A DNA stretch of 64,000 nucleotides from assembly GCF_025140835.1 (NCBI RefSeq), contig NZ_CP081153.1:496001-560000 (forward strand), read 5' to 3'. Positions 8,119 through 18,191 of this stretch are shown in pieces. The translations under genes and the position numbers were made by a program. Under the pieces are notes generated by a model. That model ran no database searches. It worked only from the letters and a program-made list of their open reading frames with translations, and was not told the origin of the DNA. This stretch comes from Aliiroseovarius sp. M344. Lineage in GTDB: Bacteria > Pseudomonadota > Alphaproteobacteria > Rhodobacterales > Rhodobacteraceae. How positions within the stretch are numbered: the first letter of the stretch is position 1; every line of letters begins with the position of its first letter.

Positions 8119-9612
8119 ATGTCTGATATGTCTTATGTTCGCTCTGAAATGTTGCCCGAACGCGCCCCGCCCGCATCGCAGGTTGGTTTCGTCGGATGGG
8201 CAAGAGCAAACCTTTTCAACGGGATCGGTAACTCGATTCTGACAGTTCTGGCCATCGTGCTTCTGTGGTACGTTCTTGCCTTCCTTCTGCCTTGGATATT
8301 TTCACCGACTTGGAACAGCGGATCGCTGAACGAATGCCGTGAGATCGTAGGTGGCGGGCACGGCGGCGCCTGTTGGGGCGTGATCAATGAACGCTGGCAA
8401 CAGCTACTTTTTGGTTTCTATCCAAATGGATCTGAAGAAGGAACGGTCGACCAGAGGTGGCGTCCGATACTGGCTTTCGCATTGCTGTTCGTGGCGGTGA
8501 TCCCGGTTTTGTTCAATATGATTTCACGTCGTATGAACTGGGTGATATTGTTGGCTGTTCTGGGCGTAACTGCACTGTATCAGGGCGGAGGCTTCGGCAT
8601 CGTTCTGGGTCTGGCGCTTCTGGGTGCAGCTGCTTTTGTCGGCTTCAAAGCGTTTTCGACTTCGAAACAGGATCGGGCCGCTGAGATAGCCGCGGGTGCA
8701 AAACGCCTGCCAAATCCGCTGATCTTCTCGGCGATCTATCCCTTCATAGCGCCTTGGCTTTTGTGGGGCGGTTCGATCTGGTTGCCGGTCAGTGCGGCGT
8801 TGGGCTTTGTGGTGGGCTACATCGCCTATCGTTTTCTCGCGCCGATTGTTGGCAGCCTGTTGGGAATGATCATTGCGGTGGTTGCGTCCCTGATCTGGTG
8901 GCTCTTCCTCGTGGGTGGTTTTGCAAACCTAATGCAAAGCATCATCCCAATTGGATTGGATGTCGTCGAAAGTCGTAACTTTGGTGGCTTTATGCTGTCG
9001 ATCACCATTGGTGTTGTCGCCATTGCCTGCTCATTGCCCATCGGCATTGTTCTGGCATTGGGGCGTCAGTCAGATTTGTTGATCGTGAAAGCGCTTTGCG
9101 TGGGCTTTATCGAGTTCATTCGCGGCGTTCCCCTGATCACACTTCTGTTCGTGGCCTCGACGCTGTTGAACATCTTCCTGCCACCCGGCACCAACTTCGA
9201 CATCATCTTGCGTGTACTAATCATGGTGACCCTTTTTGCAGCGGCTTACATGGCCGAGGTTATTCGGGGCGGGCTTGCCGCACTTCCAACAGGTCAATAC
9301 GAAGCTGCAGATGCGCTTGGTCTTGATTACTGGAAGGCACAACGCCTGATCATCATGCCACAGGCGCTGAAGATTTCGATCCCTGGGATCGTGTCGACGT
9401 TCATCGGCGTGTTCAAGGATACGGTGTTGGTGTCGATCATCGGTCTGCTCGACCCGCTGGGCTTGTCGAATGGTATCCGTGGTGACCAAAACTGGAACGG
9501 TATCGTGTGGGAGCTTTACGGCTTCATCGCCCTAATGTTCTTCATCTTCTGCTTCTCGATGTCGCGTTATTCGATGTATCTCGAACGCCGGCTTCGTACG
9601 GACCACCGTTAA
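8119..9612 (+). CDS. bztC: Amino-acid ABC transporter permease (BztC/AapM)
   Basis: A 497-residue polytopic membrane protein. The last ~220 residues form the permease domain ([21 protein letters not shown] onwards) with the coupling motif [23 protein letters not shown]. The N-terminal ~270 residues hold a long hydrophobic extension with several extra membrane segments and a periplasmic loop containing [17 protein letters not shown], a Cys-bearing block that is conserved in this subfamily as far as I recall. The two bases after bztB and the lack of any gap indicate translational coupling. BztB and BztC form the heterodimeric channel. Confidence 0.92.
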   Translation: MSDMSYVRSEMLPERAPPASQVGFVGWARANLFNGIGNSILTVLAIVLLWYVLAFLLPWIFSPTWNSGSLNECREIVGGGHGGACWGVINERWQQLLFGFYPNGSEEGTVDQRWRPILAFALLFVAVIPVLFNMISRRMNWVILLAVLGVTALYQGGGFGIVLGLALLGAAAFVGFKAFSTSKQDRAAEIAAGAKRLPNPLIFSAIYPFIAPWLLWGGSIWLPVSAALGFVVGYIAYRFLAPIVGSLLGMIIAVVASLIWWLFLVGGFANLMQSIIPIGLDVVESRNFGGFMLSITIGVVAIACSLPIGIVLALGRQSDLLIVKALCVGFIEFIRGVPLITLLFVASTLLNIFLPPGTNFDIILRVLIMVTLFAAAYMAEVIRGGLAALPTGQYEAADALGLDYWKAQRLIIMPQALKISIPGIVSTFIGVFKDTVLVSIIGLLDPLGLSNGIRGDQNWNGIVWELYGFIALMFFIFCFSMSRYSMYLERRLRTDHR

Positions 9613-9623
9613 AGGAGAGACTT

Positions 9624-10409
9624 ATGTCTTCTATTACTCTCGACCATCACGCCGATCGCTCCAAAATGGAAGTGTCGGACGAACTTGCCATCGAAATTCG
9701 TGGCATGAACAAGTGGTACGGTGCATTCCACGTACTGCGCGACATCGACCTGACCGTGTATCAGGGCGAGCGGATCGTTATTGCGGGACCTTCGGGGTCC
9801 GGTAAATCGACGCTGATCCGTTGCATCAACCGGCTTGAAGAACATCAGGAAGGTCAGATCATCGTCGACGGGACCGAGCTCACTTCGGACCTGAAAAACG
9901 TTGATAAAGTGCGCTCGGAAGTTGGGATGGTGTTTCAGCACTTCAACCTCTTCCCGCACCTGACCATTCTGGAAAACTGCACGCTCGCCCCCATCTGGGT
10001 GCGCAAAACGCCCCGGAAAGAGGCGGAAGAAGTTGCGATGCACTTCCTTGAGAAGGTGAAGATCCCGGAACAGGCCCACAAGTATCCGGGCATGTTATCG
10101 GGTGGTCAGCAGCAACGTGTGGCCATTGCCCGCTCGCTGTGCATGATGCCGCGCATCATGCTGTTTGACGAACCTACGTCAGCGCTTGACCCCGAGATGA
10201 TCAAGGAAGTTCTGGAAACCATGGTGGAGCTTGCCGAAGAAGGCATGACCATGCTCTGCGTGACCCACGAAATGGGTTTCGCGAAAGAGGTCGCCAACCG
10301 CGTGATCTTCATGGATGCCGGCCAGATCGTGGAGCAGAACGAACCCAACGAGTTCTTCAACAACCCGCAGAACGAACGGACCAAACTGTTCCTCAGTCAG
10401 ATCCTCTGA
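9624..10409 (+). CDS. bztD: Amino-acid ABC transporter ATPase (BztD/AapP)
   Basis: A 261-residue ABC ATPase. Walker A is GPSGSGKST, the Q-loop is [11 protein letters not shown], the signature is [15 protein letters not shown], Walker B is [15 protein letters not shown] and the switch His is in CVTHEMGFA. The start at 9624 is chosen because AAAGGAGAG precedes it by a normal distance; the frame is open further upstream but there overlaps bztC. It drives import through BztBC using amino acids delivered by BztA and ends the operon, followed by a strong terminator. Confidence 0.95.
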   Translation: MSSITLDHHADRSKMEVSDELAIEIRGMNKWYGAFHVLRDIDLTVYQGERIVIAGPSGSGKSTLIRCINRLEEHQEGQIIVDGTELTSDLKNVDKVRSEVGMVFQHFNLFPHLTILENCTLAPIWVRKTPRKEAEEVAMHFLEKVKIPEQAHKYPGMLSGGQQQRVAIARSLCMMPRIMLFDEPTSALDPEMIKEVLETMVELAEEGMTMLCVTHEMGFAKEVANRVIFMDAGQIVEQNEPNEFFNNPQNERTKLFLSQIL

Positions 10410-10430
10410 TCCGGCTCACATTGAACGAAA

Positions 10431-10466
10431 AGAAAGCCCCGCCAACTGGCGGGGCTTTCTGTTTTT
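10431..10466 (+). terminator. Rho-independent terminator after bztD
   Basis: Perfect 13-bp stem AGAAAGCCCCGCC/GGCGGGGCTTTCT (10431-10443 with 10448-10460), 4-nt loop, then GTTTTT. Confidence 0.94.
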
Positions 10467-10540
10467 GGGTTATTGGATAACTGTAAGATGTGAATAAGGC
10501 CAACAACGATTGCAACTCGAGCCTGCGGCGCCAATGTCGG

Positions 10541-11029
10541 TCAGGGCATCAGTAAGTGGATGAACTTTGGGTCATCCGATGTGGGTTCGAGAACAACGTA
10601 AAGATTGGCGAACTCAGTCTGCTTGATGGTGACGGCTTCAAACACACCAAGGTGTTCTAGAATTCGCGGAATGGTTTCAGCATGGGCGACAATCAGTGCT
10701 GTGCCTTCGCTGTGACCGAATTCTAAAGTGTCAACCAGACCAGCAACATCGCCTTTGGGCAAGGCGCTCGTTTGAAGACTTAGAGCGTCGGCAATTATTC
10801 CACCAGTTTGTTGGGTTCGCAGTGCATCCGACGTGATGATGACGTCTAGGCCGACGTTCCGAAGTAACACAGCCCAAGCTGCCGCACGCTTTCTTCCTTC
10901 GGGCGTGAGTGCAGGATCAGCCCCAGAGAGTTCTTTTTCACCATGCCTGATCAGATAGACCGCGTCCTGAGCCTCAGCAGGAGACCCCGTTGAAAAAAAT
11001 AGCAGTAGGCCAGCATAGAACATACGCAT
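10541..11029 (-). CDS. Exported histidine-phosphatase family protein
   Basis: A 162-residue protein. The start at 11029 gives a signal peptide (MRMFYAGLLLFFSTGSPAEA, cut near AEA-QD); a longer start 33 bases upstream would put 11 polar residues ahead of it. The phosphoglycerate-mutase-like RHG motif is YLIRHGEKE right after the signal, with the second catalytic His probably in LIVAHAETIPRIL. It should act in the periplasm, perhaps as a non-specific phosphatase. It stands alone between the bzt terminator and the oppositely grouped sixA operon; the substrate is unknown. Confidence 0.75.
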   Translation of the reverse strand: MRMFYAGLLLFFSTGSPAEAQDAVYLIRHGEKELSGADPALTPEGRKRAAAWAVLLRNVGLDVIITSDALRTQQTGGIIADALSLQTSALPKGDVAGLVDTLEFGHSEGTALIVAHAETIPRILEHLGVFEAVTIKQTEFANLYVVLEPTSDDPKFIHLLMP

Positions 11030-11158
11030 GGTTTTTGCCTCCCGGTATTGATCGTAGGTCAATTTTTCCAGTATGAGCCTTGCAGATCAAGAGGGTGGTC
11101 GCACCGGCCCCGCAAATCGACATTCACGCCCGTGTTTTCTGGCGTCGATCCATGATAG

Positions 11159-11662
11159 TTATATCAGTTCACGCGGCACCACGAAGTCCACAACGCGGCC
11201 GGTGCCCCAATTCACATCCGCCCAGGAGTCCTCGTCGAACTCGATCACCGCTGTCGCTGCGGTTGGATAGTGGTGGAACCTTTGATGTGGGTATGGCTCG
11301 CGCGCCAGACGGCGCGCCATATAGGCTGAGCCTGGGTTGTGGGCGACGATCATAGCGACTGGCGCGTCTGCTTTGCGCACCACGTTTAGCATGACCTCTG
11401 GGTCCGCCAAATACAGCTCGCGCAAATAGTGGGCTTTTGGCGCACCTACAAACCTGTCCGCGATCAATGCCCATGTTTCGCGGGTGCGTTCTGCGTCCGA
11501 GCAAAAGACCTCTTCGGGGGTATACCCTTTGCTCACCAGCCAACGCCCGATCGCCTTGGCTGACGCGCGCCCCCGCTTATTTAGCGGGCGGGCGTGATCA
11601 TTCAAATCTGCATCGCCCCAGCTTGATTTCGCGTGTCGGGTCAGGATCAGTGTCAAAGTCAT
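11159..11662 (-). CDS. SixA-like phosphohistidine phosphatase
   Basis: A 167-residue cytoplasmic histidine phosphatase. The N-terminus TLTLILTRHAKSSWGD carries the RHA form of the catalytic motif typical of SixA; later blocks are LNKRGRASAKAIG, CSDAERTRETW and the second His in MIVAHNPGSAYM. SixA removes phosphate from phosphohistidine on phosphotransfer proteins. The ATG at 11662 overlaps the stop of the ferredoxin-like gene upstream (ATGA). It ends a three-gene leftward operon (sterol-desaturase family, ferredoxin-like, sixA). Confidence 0.85.
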   Translation of the reverse strand: MTLTLILTRHAKSSWGDADLNDHARPLNKRGRASAKAIGRWLVSKGYTPEEVFCSDAERTRETWALIADRFVGAPKAHYLRELYLADPEVMLNVVRKADAPVAMIVAHNPGSAYMARRLAREPYPHQRFHHYPTAATAVIEFDEDSWADVNWGTGRVVDFVVPRELI

Positions 11663-12285
11663 TTCGGGTTGAACGCTTTCATATGGAAGGCCGATTGAGC
11701 GGCCAACCTGCCATAAGATCGACTGACGGGGCAAGAGCGGCGAACCGCGCATCCTGCCCCCATGCAATCGGCATTGTCGGCGCCATTCAAGTATGATTTG
11801 CAGAGTGGGACATCGTAGGCGTCGGACCCCAGCGCATCGACTGGGCAGGCCGTGCGGCAAGGCGCGTCACAGCCTTCGCAGGGACAGGTAGACCCACGCG
11901 GTAGCGTTAGCCGTCCTGAAAGCCGCACCGCACCGCGATAGCTGGCCCATAGCCCTGCAGTGTCATGTACAAGCAGCGCCACGGGGGATTGCCACGCACG
12001 ACCCGACCGCAACGCCCAATCGAAGAAGGGAGGATAGGGCGGTCCGTCTGACGGAAAAATGGCCGTGCCTTGCCAGCGTTTTGCCAAACCTTCGATCACG
12101 GCCTTGGACCAGCGATCCATAGGGTCGGGTGATCCGTCCTGATACGCGGCGCTTTGCGTGAAATGCGCCCAGAAGCCGGGTTCCAGCGGACCGAGCAGAA
12201 CTATCGTTTCAGACCCGTCATGCAATGCGCCAAACACGTCCAGCTGTTGGGCATGGGCATCCTGCGTCAGCTGCTCAAGCGTCAC
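11659..12285 (-). CDS. Ferredoxin-like protein with C-terminal cysteine motifs
   Basis: A 208-residue protein if translation starts at the GTG at 12285, which overlaps the stop of the upstream gene as GTGA; an ATG at 12345 would add 20 residues but overlap that gene by 64 bp. The C-terminal third holds the cysteine cluster CPCEGCDAPCRTACPVDAL, then DCMGAGCAVRRSCPVS, arranged like ligands for one or two iron-sulfur clusters. The N-terminal 130 residues (WAHFTQSAAYQDGSPDPMDR, ASYRGAVRL) resemble the family of uncharacterised ferredoxins found beside sterol-desaturase genes in Rhodobacterales. The redox partner is not known; the neighbouring di-iron hydroxylase is a candidate, by inference. Confidence 0.72.
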   Translation of the reverse strand: MTLEQLTQDAHAQQLDVFGALHDGSETIVLLGPLEPGFWAHFTQSAAYQDGSPDPMDRWSKAVIEGLAKRWQGTAIFPSDGPPYPPFFDWALRSGRAWQSPVALLVHDTAGLWASYRGAVRLSGRLTLPRGSTCPCEGCDAPCRTACPVDALGSDAYDVPLCKSYLNGADNADCMGAGCAVRRSCPVSRSYGRLAAQSAFHMKAFNPK

Positions 12286-13076
12286 TTCCGCCGAAACGGC
12301 AACATCAGGCTCCAGCCCAGTTTCGATGGTTCGTCGTTTTGCCATTGCAGCCCAATCACCATGTCGTCATGCCCGTCACGGGGCTGATCTGTGTATGTCT
12401 TGAACATACGATCCCAGACCGACAGACAGAAGCCATAGTTGCTGTCTGTTTCATCTCTGTGAACGGAATGATGAACGCGGTGCATGTCGGGGGTAACCAG
12501 AACCAGCCGTAGCCACCGATCCAGACCCAGCGGCAAGCGCATATTGGCATGGTTGAACATAGCCGAGCCGTTCAGGATGACCTCGAACAGGACCACACCC
12601 AAAGCCGGCGCGCCCAACAGATAAACCATCCCGATTTTGATGATCATCGAGGCGGCGATCTCGACCGGATGGAACCTTAGAGCGGTGGTCACATCGAAAT
12701 CCCGGTCCGCATGATGAACCCGGTGCAACCGCCACAAGACCGGCACTTTGTGAAACACCAGATGCTGCGCCCAGATGGCAAGATCAAGGATGACCATGGC
12801 GGCGACAACCTCGACCCAAATGGGCAGGGCAATCACGTTGAACAGCCCCCAGCCCTGTGCGGCTGCATCTATTGCCGCGCCGACTGCCAGCAATGGCATC
12901 AGGACGCTCATCAGCCGCAGGGTCAGGCTGTCGATGACAATGATTGCCAGATTGGTGGTCCAGCGGGTCTTGCGCGGCTGGGTGCGCGGTCGCCGCGGAG
13001 CTTTTGCCTCAACAATGGCGAAAAGCGCAAACAGCCCGACAAACGTGCCCAAACGGATCAGAAGTTCGTATTCCAT
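12282..13076 (-). CDS. Sterol-desaturase / fatty-acid-hydroxylase family protein
   Basis: A 264-residue integral membrane protein with four to five hydrophobic segments. The di-iron histidine boxes are visible in order: HLVFH, HRVHH, NHANM and MHRVHHSVH. The family hydroxylates or desaturates lipids using a carboxylate- and His-bound di-iron centre at the cytoplasmic face, with electrons from a redoxin. The ferredoxin-like gene that follows with a GTGA overlap is a plausible electron donor, though this is inference. The actual substrate (hopanoid, ornithine lipid, carotenoid or fatty acid) cannot be told from the sequence. Confidence 0.85.
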   Translation of the reverse strand: MEYELLIRLGTFVGLFALFAIVEAKAPRRPRTQPRKTRWTTNLAIIVIDSLTLRLMSVLMPLLAVGAAIDAAAQGWGLFNVIALPIWVEVVAAMVILDLAIWAQHLVFHKVPVLWRLHRVHHADRDFDVTTALRFHPVEIAASMIIKIGMVYLLGAPALGVVLFEVILNGSAMFNHANMRLPLGLDRWLRLVLVTPDMHRVHHSVHRDETDSNYGFCLSVWDRMFKTYTDQPRDGHDDMVIGLQWQNDEPSKLGWSLMLPFRRK

Positions 13077-13143
13077 GGGGTGAATTTATGGACTACCTGC
13101 CCAAGCGCAAGACACATTACCGCGACGGCAATCGCCCGATTGG

Positions 13144-14004
13144 CTAGGCGCGGATCAGAGAGCCTGCGCCGTGATCTGTGTAAAGCTCCAACAAACAGGC
13201 GTTGGGTGCGCGACCATCCAGAATGACCACTGCGCGAACGCCGCCGTCAATGGCATCCAACGCGGTTTCGGTCTTGGGGATCATCCCGCCAGCAATCACG
13301 CCCGACGCCGTCATGTCGCGGATCTGCGTTGGCGTCAGTTGCGTCAGCACCGCACCGTCCGCATTTTTCACGCCTTCAACATCGGTCAGCAGAAGCAAGC
13401 GATCAGCCTTCAAGCCAGCCGCAATCGCGCCGGCCATTGTGTCGCCGTTGATATTGAACGTCTCACCATTTCGACCTGCGCCCAAGGGGGCAATAACCGG
13501 AATAGTTTCGGTGGCGGCAAGGTCGCGCAAAATGGAAACGTCCACCTCTGACGGCGTACCAACATACCCGAGGTCGGGATTGGTTTGATCGCAGGTCACA
13601 AGGCGGGCGTCTTTCCCAGACAGGCCAACCGCCTTACCGCCTTCGGCGTTGATCGCTTGAACAATCCGCTTATTGACCCGGCCGGACAAAACCATTTCGA
13701 CCACTTCGACGGTCGCGGCGTCTGTCACGCGTTTTCCGTTCACAAATTCGCTTTTGATTTGCAGCCGATCGAGCATCGAGTTGATCATCGGACCGCCGCC
13801 ATGCACGACCACAGGTTTCACGCCAACCTGACGCATCAGGACGATGTCGCGCGCAAAGCTGGCCATCGCCTCATCATCACCCATGGCATTGCCGCCAAAC
13901 TTGATAACAACGGTGGCACCGGTATAGCGCTGCAAGTATGGCAAGGCTTGTGACAGAGTGCGGGCGGTAGCGATCCAATCGCGATTCATATCTTGAGTCT
14001 TCAT
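13144..14004 (-). CDS. argB: Acetylglutamate kinase
   Basis: A 286-residue amino-acid kinase. Key motifs are [10 protein letters not shown] (the phosphate-binding Lys and Gly-Gly), [13 protein letters not shown], the arginine-site helix at the N-terminus ([16 protein letters not shown]) and [15 protein letters not shown] plus [13 protein letters not shown]. It phosphorylates N-acetylglutamate in arginine synthesis, and the N-terminal helix suggests the arginine-inhibited hexameric type. The ATG at 14004 has GGGAA upstream; an ATG five codons downstream is possible. No other arg gene is adjacent. Confidence 0.95.
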   Translation of the reverse strand: MKTQDMNRDWIATARTLSQALPYLQRYTGATVVIKFGGNAMGDDEAMASFARDIVLMRQVGVKPVVVHGGGPMINSMLDRLQIKSEFVNGKRVTDAATVEVVEMVLSGRVNKRIVQAINAEGGKAVGLSGKDARLVTCDQTNPDLGYVGTPSEVDVSILRDLAATETIPVIAPLGAGRNGETFNINGDTMAGAIAAGLKADRLLLLTDVEGVKNADGAVLTQLTPTQIRDMTASGVIAGGMIPKTETALDAIDGGVRAVVILDGRAPNACLLELYTDHGAGSLIRA

Positions 14005-14121
14005 CTTATTTTCCCAGAGTTACTCTGTGTTAGAGCGTTGGTCGCGCGCTGCCAAGAGGCATTGCGCCCAACCTTCGTGCTGCTAGGGTTGCGACGAAAC
14101 CAACCGACAGGAATGGCGATC

Positions 14122-14856
14122 ATGGCCGAGCAACAAAAAACCCTTCTTCTGACTGGTGCCAGCCGCGGCATCGGACATGCGACAGTTCGACGGTTCAATC
14201 TGGAAGGCTGGCGGGTGATCACCTGTTCACGCCATCCAATACCCGAAGAATGTCCTTGGGGCGGTGCAGGAGAAGACCACGTTCAGGTGGACCTATCCGA
14301 CCCCAAGGATACGATTAATGCGGTTGGGATCCTTCAGGACAAGTTGGATGGACGTCTGGATGCGTTGGTCAACAACGCCGGCATTTCACCGAAAGGGCCG
14401 AATGGTGAGCGTCTGAACACCTTGAACACCGATCTGAAAGATTGGGGAAAGGTGTTCCACGTCAACTTCTTCGCATCTGTGGTCCTAGCACGCGGGCTGA
14501 AGGACGAGTTGGCGAAGGCCAAGGGTGCGGTGGTTAACGTAACTTCAATTGCGGGCGTGCGCGTCCACCCGTTTGCAGGCGCGGCCTATGCCACGTCAAA
14601 GGCAGCCCTTGCCGCGCTGACGCGCGAGATGGCACATGATTTCGGGCCGCTGGGCGTTCGGGTCAATGCGATTGCGCCGGGTGAAGTCGAAACGTCAATC
14701 TTGTCGCCGGGAACAGACAAAATCGTCGAAAAACTGCCAATGCGACGTCTTGGGCAACCAGAGGAGGTCGCCGCCGCGATCTATTTCCTGTGTTCCGGGG
14801 ACAGTTCATACATCTCTGGGACCGAGATTGAGGTGAATGGCGCTCAGCACGTTTAA
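14122..14856 (+). CDS. Short-chain dehydrogenase/reductase (FabG-like)
   Basis: A 244-residue SDR. The NAD(P)-binding motif is LTGASRGIGHA (TGxxxGIG), followed by NNAGISPKG, the catalytic Ser in VVNVTSIAG, and the YATSKAALAAL Tyr-x3-Lys pair, then VNAIAPGEVETSI. The ATG at 14122 is preferred to the ATG at 14113 because AGGA lies nine bases before it. It is convergent with engB (13 bp apart). The substrate is unknown: FabG-like 3-oxoacyl reductase activity is possible but no acyl-lipid genes are nearby. Confidence 0.87.
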   Translation: MAEQQKTLLLTGASRGIGHATVRRFNLEGWRVITCSRHPIPEECPWGGAGEDHVQVDLSDPKDTINAVGILQDKLDGRLDALVNNAGISPKGPNGERLNTLNTDLKDWGKVFHVNFFASVVLARGLKDELAKAKGAVVNVTSIAGVRVHPFAGAAYATSKAALAALTREMAHDFGPLGVRVNAIAPGEVETSILSPGTDKIVEKLPMRRLGQPEEVAAAIYFLCSGDSSYISGTEIEVNGAQHV

Positions 14857-14869
14857 CCGGGCGGCGATA

Positions 14870-15523
14870 TCAATCCAATGTCGCGATGATCGACCTTAGT
14901 GTTTCGATCCCAATGCCCTTTTCCGAGGAGGTCAGGACCAGCTCCGGAAAGGCGGCCGGATGCTTTGACAAGGCGCCGCGCACCTGCGCCAGAACTTTTT
15001 CACGATCCTTTTCTTTGACCTTGTCGACCTTGGTCAATACCGCTTGAAACGTCACCGCAGCCCTGTCCAGCAGCGACATAATCTCATCATCGACTGCCTT
15101 CACACCATGGCGGGCGTCGATCAGCACAAATGCCCGACGCAGGTTTTGCCGACCTGACAAATAGGACTTCAGCAGCCGCTGCCATTTCTCGACCACCTTA
15201 ACCGGGGCGTTGGCATAGCCGTACCCTGGAAGGTCAACCAGATAGGGGCCATTCGTTGTCGTGAAAAAGTTAATTTCCTGAGTCCGCCCGGGTGTGTTTG
15301 AAGCACGAGCGAGCCCCTTGCGACCCGTCAAGGCATTGATCAGGCTGGATTTCCCAACGTTCGAACGCCCAGCAAAGCACACCTCGATCCGGTCCGGATC
15401 GGGTAATCCGTCCATCGCCACAACACCCTTCAGAAAGTCGGTGCTGGCCGCAAACAACAAACGACCTTTTTCGCGATCTTGCGCGTCGGGGTCTTCTGCC
15501 AAAGGGAAGGGTAGCTGGTTCAT
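14870..15523 (-). CDS. engB: Ribosome-biogenesis GTPase EngB (YihA/YsxC)
   Basis: A 217-residue GTPase. G1 is FAGRSNVGKSSLINAL, G2 lies in ASNTPGRTQ, G3 is LVDLPGYGYA and G4 is LTKVDKV; this set defines EngB, needed for large-subunit maturation. The start at 15523 overlaps the MOSC gene stop (ATGA), and the longer open frame upstream reads through the MOSC gene in another frame and is rejected. It is the last gene of the leftward block yidC-MOSC-engB, a neighbourhood usual for Rhodobacterales. Confidence 0.94.
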   Translation of the reverse strand: MNQLPFPLAEDPDAQDREKGRLLFAASTDFLKGVVAMDGLPDPDRIEVCFAGRSNVGKSSLINALTGRKGLARASNTPGRTQEINFFTTTNGPYLVDLPGYGYANAPVKVVEKWQRLLKSYLSGRQNLRRAFVLIDARHGVKAVDDEIMSLLDRAAVTFQAVLTKVDKVKEKDREKVLAQVRGALSKHPAAFPELVLTSSEKGIGIETLRSIIATLD

Positions 15524-16272
15524 GCGATCACCACGACCGGGCTGTCGACATGCACGATGCCGGGTTTGGTGACATAACCGTAAACGCCAAATTCCTGATG
15601 ACCCCAGCCGTTTTTCAAGGCCCCCAGAGTGTCGGCATCCCGCGCGCCCGTGCGGGTGCTGGCGGTCGTCGCCAAGCAACGCGTGATCTCTTCCCGGATT
15701 TCCATTTCAGCCTGTCCGACCCGAATGCGCTTGCCGACCCAGTTCTTTTCTTCCCAAGCCTCAAGACCTGTCAGTTGCAGGTTTCCGCGCCAGCGTTTTG
15801 GGGACAGCTCTCGGTTTAGATGGGTCTCGACGGCCTTGTGCGACGCAAGATTGATCAGCGAAATTGACGGAAAATCAGTATCCGTCATCCCCCGATCCGC
15901 CTTCACAAGGCGTGAAGGTGCTGCGCGGTCTGGCGGACACAGCGGGCTCACCCAGTCAATGAACCGCGCATTGTCTTCGGTCCGATCAGGATTGATCGTG
16001 ATGCCGGGCTGCTGTGGATGGGTCAGCGTAATTGTATTGCTCGCAGGGTCGAAACTTGCCTCTAGCGCCATAAGCAACGGCGCTTTTGACCCGCGCGAGA
16101 AATTTGCGCACGGCGCCCACTGGCCAGCTTCGCCCAATTTCGCAGCCTCATGAGCGACCGCCCATTGGCGATCATATGGCAGACATTCACCTGCCTTCAG
16201 CATCACCTGAAGAAGAGCTTCACGCCCGTGCGACTTGATGGGATGCCGCCAAATTTCGGCGACATGCGCCAT
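15520..16272 (-). CDS. MOSC domain-containing protein
   Basis: A 250-residue protein. The N-terminal beta-barrel segment begins VAEIWRHPIKSHGREAL, the usual start of MOSC-N domains, and the C-terminal MOSC part includes RWRGNLQLTG, RIRVGQAEMEI, CLATTAS (the conserved Cys) and GVYGYV. MOSC proteins carry or use molybdenum cofactor, often reducing N-hydroxylated compounds. The start codon shares one base with the yidC stop (TAATG) and the stop overlaps engB by 4 bp, so the three genes are coupled. Confidence 0.86.
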   Translation of the reverse strand: MAHVAEIWRHPIKSHGREALLQVMLKAGECLPYDRQWAVAHEAAKLGEAGQWAPCANFSRGSKAPLLMALEASFDPASNTITLTHPQQPGITINPDRTEDNARFIDWVSPLCPPDRAAPSRLVKADRGMTDTDFPSISLINLASHKAVETHLNRELSPKRWRGNLQLTGLEAWEEKNWVGKRIRVGQAEMEIREEITRCLATTASTRTGARDADTLGALKNGWGHQEFGVYGYVTKPGIVHVDSPVVVIA

Positions 16273-18083
16273 TATCCCGCGTCCTTCGACTTGCGTTTGA
16301 AGGTTTTAAACACGTTGCCTAAGACATCGGGTTTGTGCCCGTGACTGCGCATGATGGTGTATTGCTGAATGAACGTGATCGTGTTGTTCGCAATCCAGTA
16401 AACCACAAGACCCGATGCAAACTGTCCCAGCATGAACATGAACACCCATGGCATCCATGCAAAGATCATAGCCTGGGTCGCATCGGTGGGCGCTGGGTTC
16501 AGCTTCTGCTGCAACCACATCGAGATACCAAGGATAATCGGCAAAACACCCAGTGAAATGATTGCAAGCAAGCTTTCCGGCGCCGGAGGCGCATAGGGCA
16601 ATAGGCCGAACAGGTTCAAAATCGAGCTGGGATCGGGAGCCGAAAGGTCCTTAATCCACCCCATCCACGGCGCATGCCGCAATTCCAGCGTGACAAAGAT
16701 AACTTTGTAGAGCGAGAAAAAGATTGGAATCTGAAGCAAGATGGGCAGACAGCCGGAAGCAGGGTTTACCTTTTCCTTTTTGTATAGCTCCATCATCGCC
16801 TGTTGAAGCTTCGCGCGGTCATCACCGGCGCTCTCTTTCAGCTTCTCCATTTGCGGCTGCAGCTCTTTCATCTTCGCCATCGAGACGTAGGACTTGTAAG
16901 CCAACGGGAACAGGATCGCTTTGATCACCAGCGTCAGGCCGATGATGGCCCAACCCATGTTCCCAATCACGGCGTTCAGCCAGTGCAGTACTGCAAAAAT
17001 GGGCTTTGTCAGGAAGAAGAACCAACCCCAGTCGATTGAGTCGATAAATTTGTAGATGCCATCTTCGTTCTGGTATTTGCGGATGGTTTCCCATTCTTTT
17101 GCGCCAGCAAACAGGCGGGTCTCGACGCTGGCCGAGGCACCCGGCGCCACATCCAACGTGCCCATTCTGATCTGCGTTTGATAGATATCGGCCTTCTCCG
17201 CATAGCGCACGACCGAGGTGAAACCCTGTCCGGGTTCCGGGATCAGCGTGGTCATCCAGTAGTGGTCGGTGAAGCCGATCCAGCCGTTTTCGGTGACCTG
17301 TGCGACGTCGGCTTTTGCGCCTTCGCGTTCGTCAAATGTCAGGTCGGCCACATCAGAATAATCGGTTTCCTCAAGTTCCTTGTCGACCTGGCGAATAACG
17401 CCTTCATGAAGGATGAAAAATCCCTTCTGATTAGATGGTTCGCCATGACGGGCCAGAACGCCATAGGGCGCCATGCGATGGGCGGTAGCGCCAGTGTTCT
17501 CGACCGATTGGTTGATGGTAAACATAAAGTTTTCGTCCACCGAGACTGTGCGGCGGAAAATCAGGCCATTGCTGCTGTCCCAACGCAACGTAACCGGCGT
17601 TTCGGATGTAAGCTTCGTGCCGCTCTCAATTGACCAAACAGTTGTGGGCCCCGGAACATCTTCCAGCGCAGTTTGGCCACCGGGCGTCCAGCCATAGAGG
17701 GCATAGTAAGCCTCGGGCTCGCCGGTGGGGCGCAGCAGCTGAACGATGTCGCTCTCTTTTGAAAGTTCGACGTGGTAGTCTTTCAGTTTGAGATCATCCA
17801 AACGACCGCCCAACAGCGAGATGGATCCCGACAGTGCTGGTGTATCGATTTCGACCCGTCCAACTTGGGCTTGCTGAGCGGATACATCGGCGGTGGTGGC
17901 GGCGGTCGCCGCTGCGCTGTTGGAAGCAGGCAAGGATGGCACGATTTGACCTTCGGCTGCAGCCTGTTCTGTCGGCGCAGTGGCCGGAACGGGTTCTGCA
18001 GGCGGAAACATGATCATCCACCCAGTAATGACGAGAAAGCTCAGCACTGTCGCGAGGATCAGGTTCTTGTTCTGGTCGTCCAT
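16272..18083 (-). CDS. yidC: Membrane protein insertase YidC
   Basis: A 603-residue insertase of the Gram-negative type. It has an N-terminal anchor (residues about 6-24, NLILATVLSFLVITGWMIMF), an Ala/Thr-rich linker, a large periplasmic domain (about 70-360) and the conserved five-helix core starting at WGWFFFLTKPIFAVLHWLN. The hydrophilic groove helices are seen as GCLPILLQIPIFFSLYKVI and the cytoplasmic tail ends in basic residues (TFKRKSKDAG). It inserts membrane proteins with or without SecYEG. In many bacteria it directly follows rpmH-rnpA-yidD; here about 3.6 kb separates it from yidD. Confidence 0.95.
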   Translation of the reverse strand: MDDQNKNLILATVLSFLVITGWMIMFPPAEPVPATAPTEQAAAEGQIVPSLPASNSAAATAATTADVSAQQAQVGRVEIDTPALSGSISLLGGRLDDLKLKDYHVELSKESDIVQLLRPTGEPEAYYALYGWTPGGQTALEDVPGPTTVWSIESGTKLTSETPVTLRWDSSNGLIFRRTVSVDENFMFTINQSVENTGATAHRMAPYGVLARHGEPSNQKGFFILHEGVIRQVDKELEETDYSDVADLTFDEREGAKADVAQVTENGWIGFTDHYWMTTLIPEPGQGFTSVVRYAEKADIYQTQIRMGTLDVAPGASASVETRLFAGAKEWETIRKYQNEDGIYKFIDSIDWGWFFFLTKPIFAVLHWLNAVIGNMGWAIIGLTLVIKAILFPLAYKSYVSMAKMKELQPQMEKLKESAGDDRAKLQQAMMELYKKEKVNPASGCLPILLQIPIFFSLYKVIFVTLELRHAPWMGWIKDLSAPDPSSILNLFGLLPYAPPAPESLLAIISLGVLPIILGISMWLQQKLNPAPTDATQAMIFAWMPWVFMFMLGQFASGLVVYWIANNTITFIQQYTIMRSHGHKPDVLGNVFKTFKRKSKDAG

Positions 18084-18191
18084 CGGGCCTCACCACTCAT
18101 CAATTTCGGTCAGAGTGGTTCAACAGGGCAGGGCGCAAAAGGTCAAGCAGTTTTAACTCGCGTGTCGTTAGATTGCTGGTGAATCATGGCT

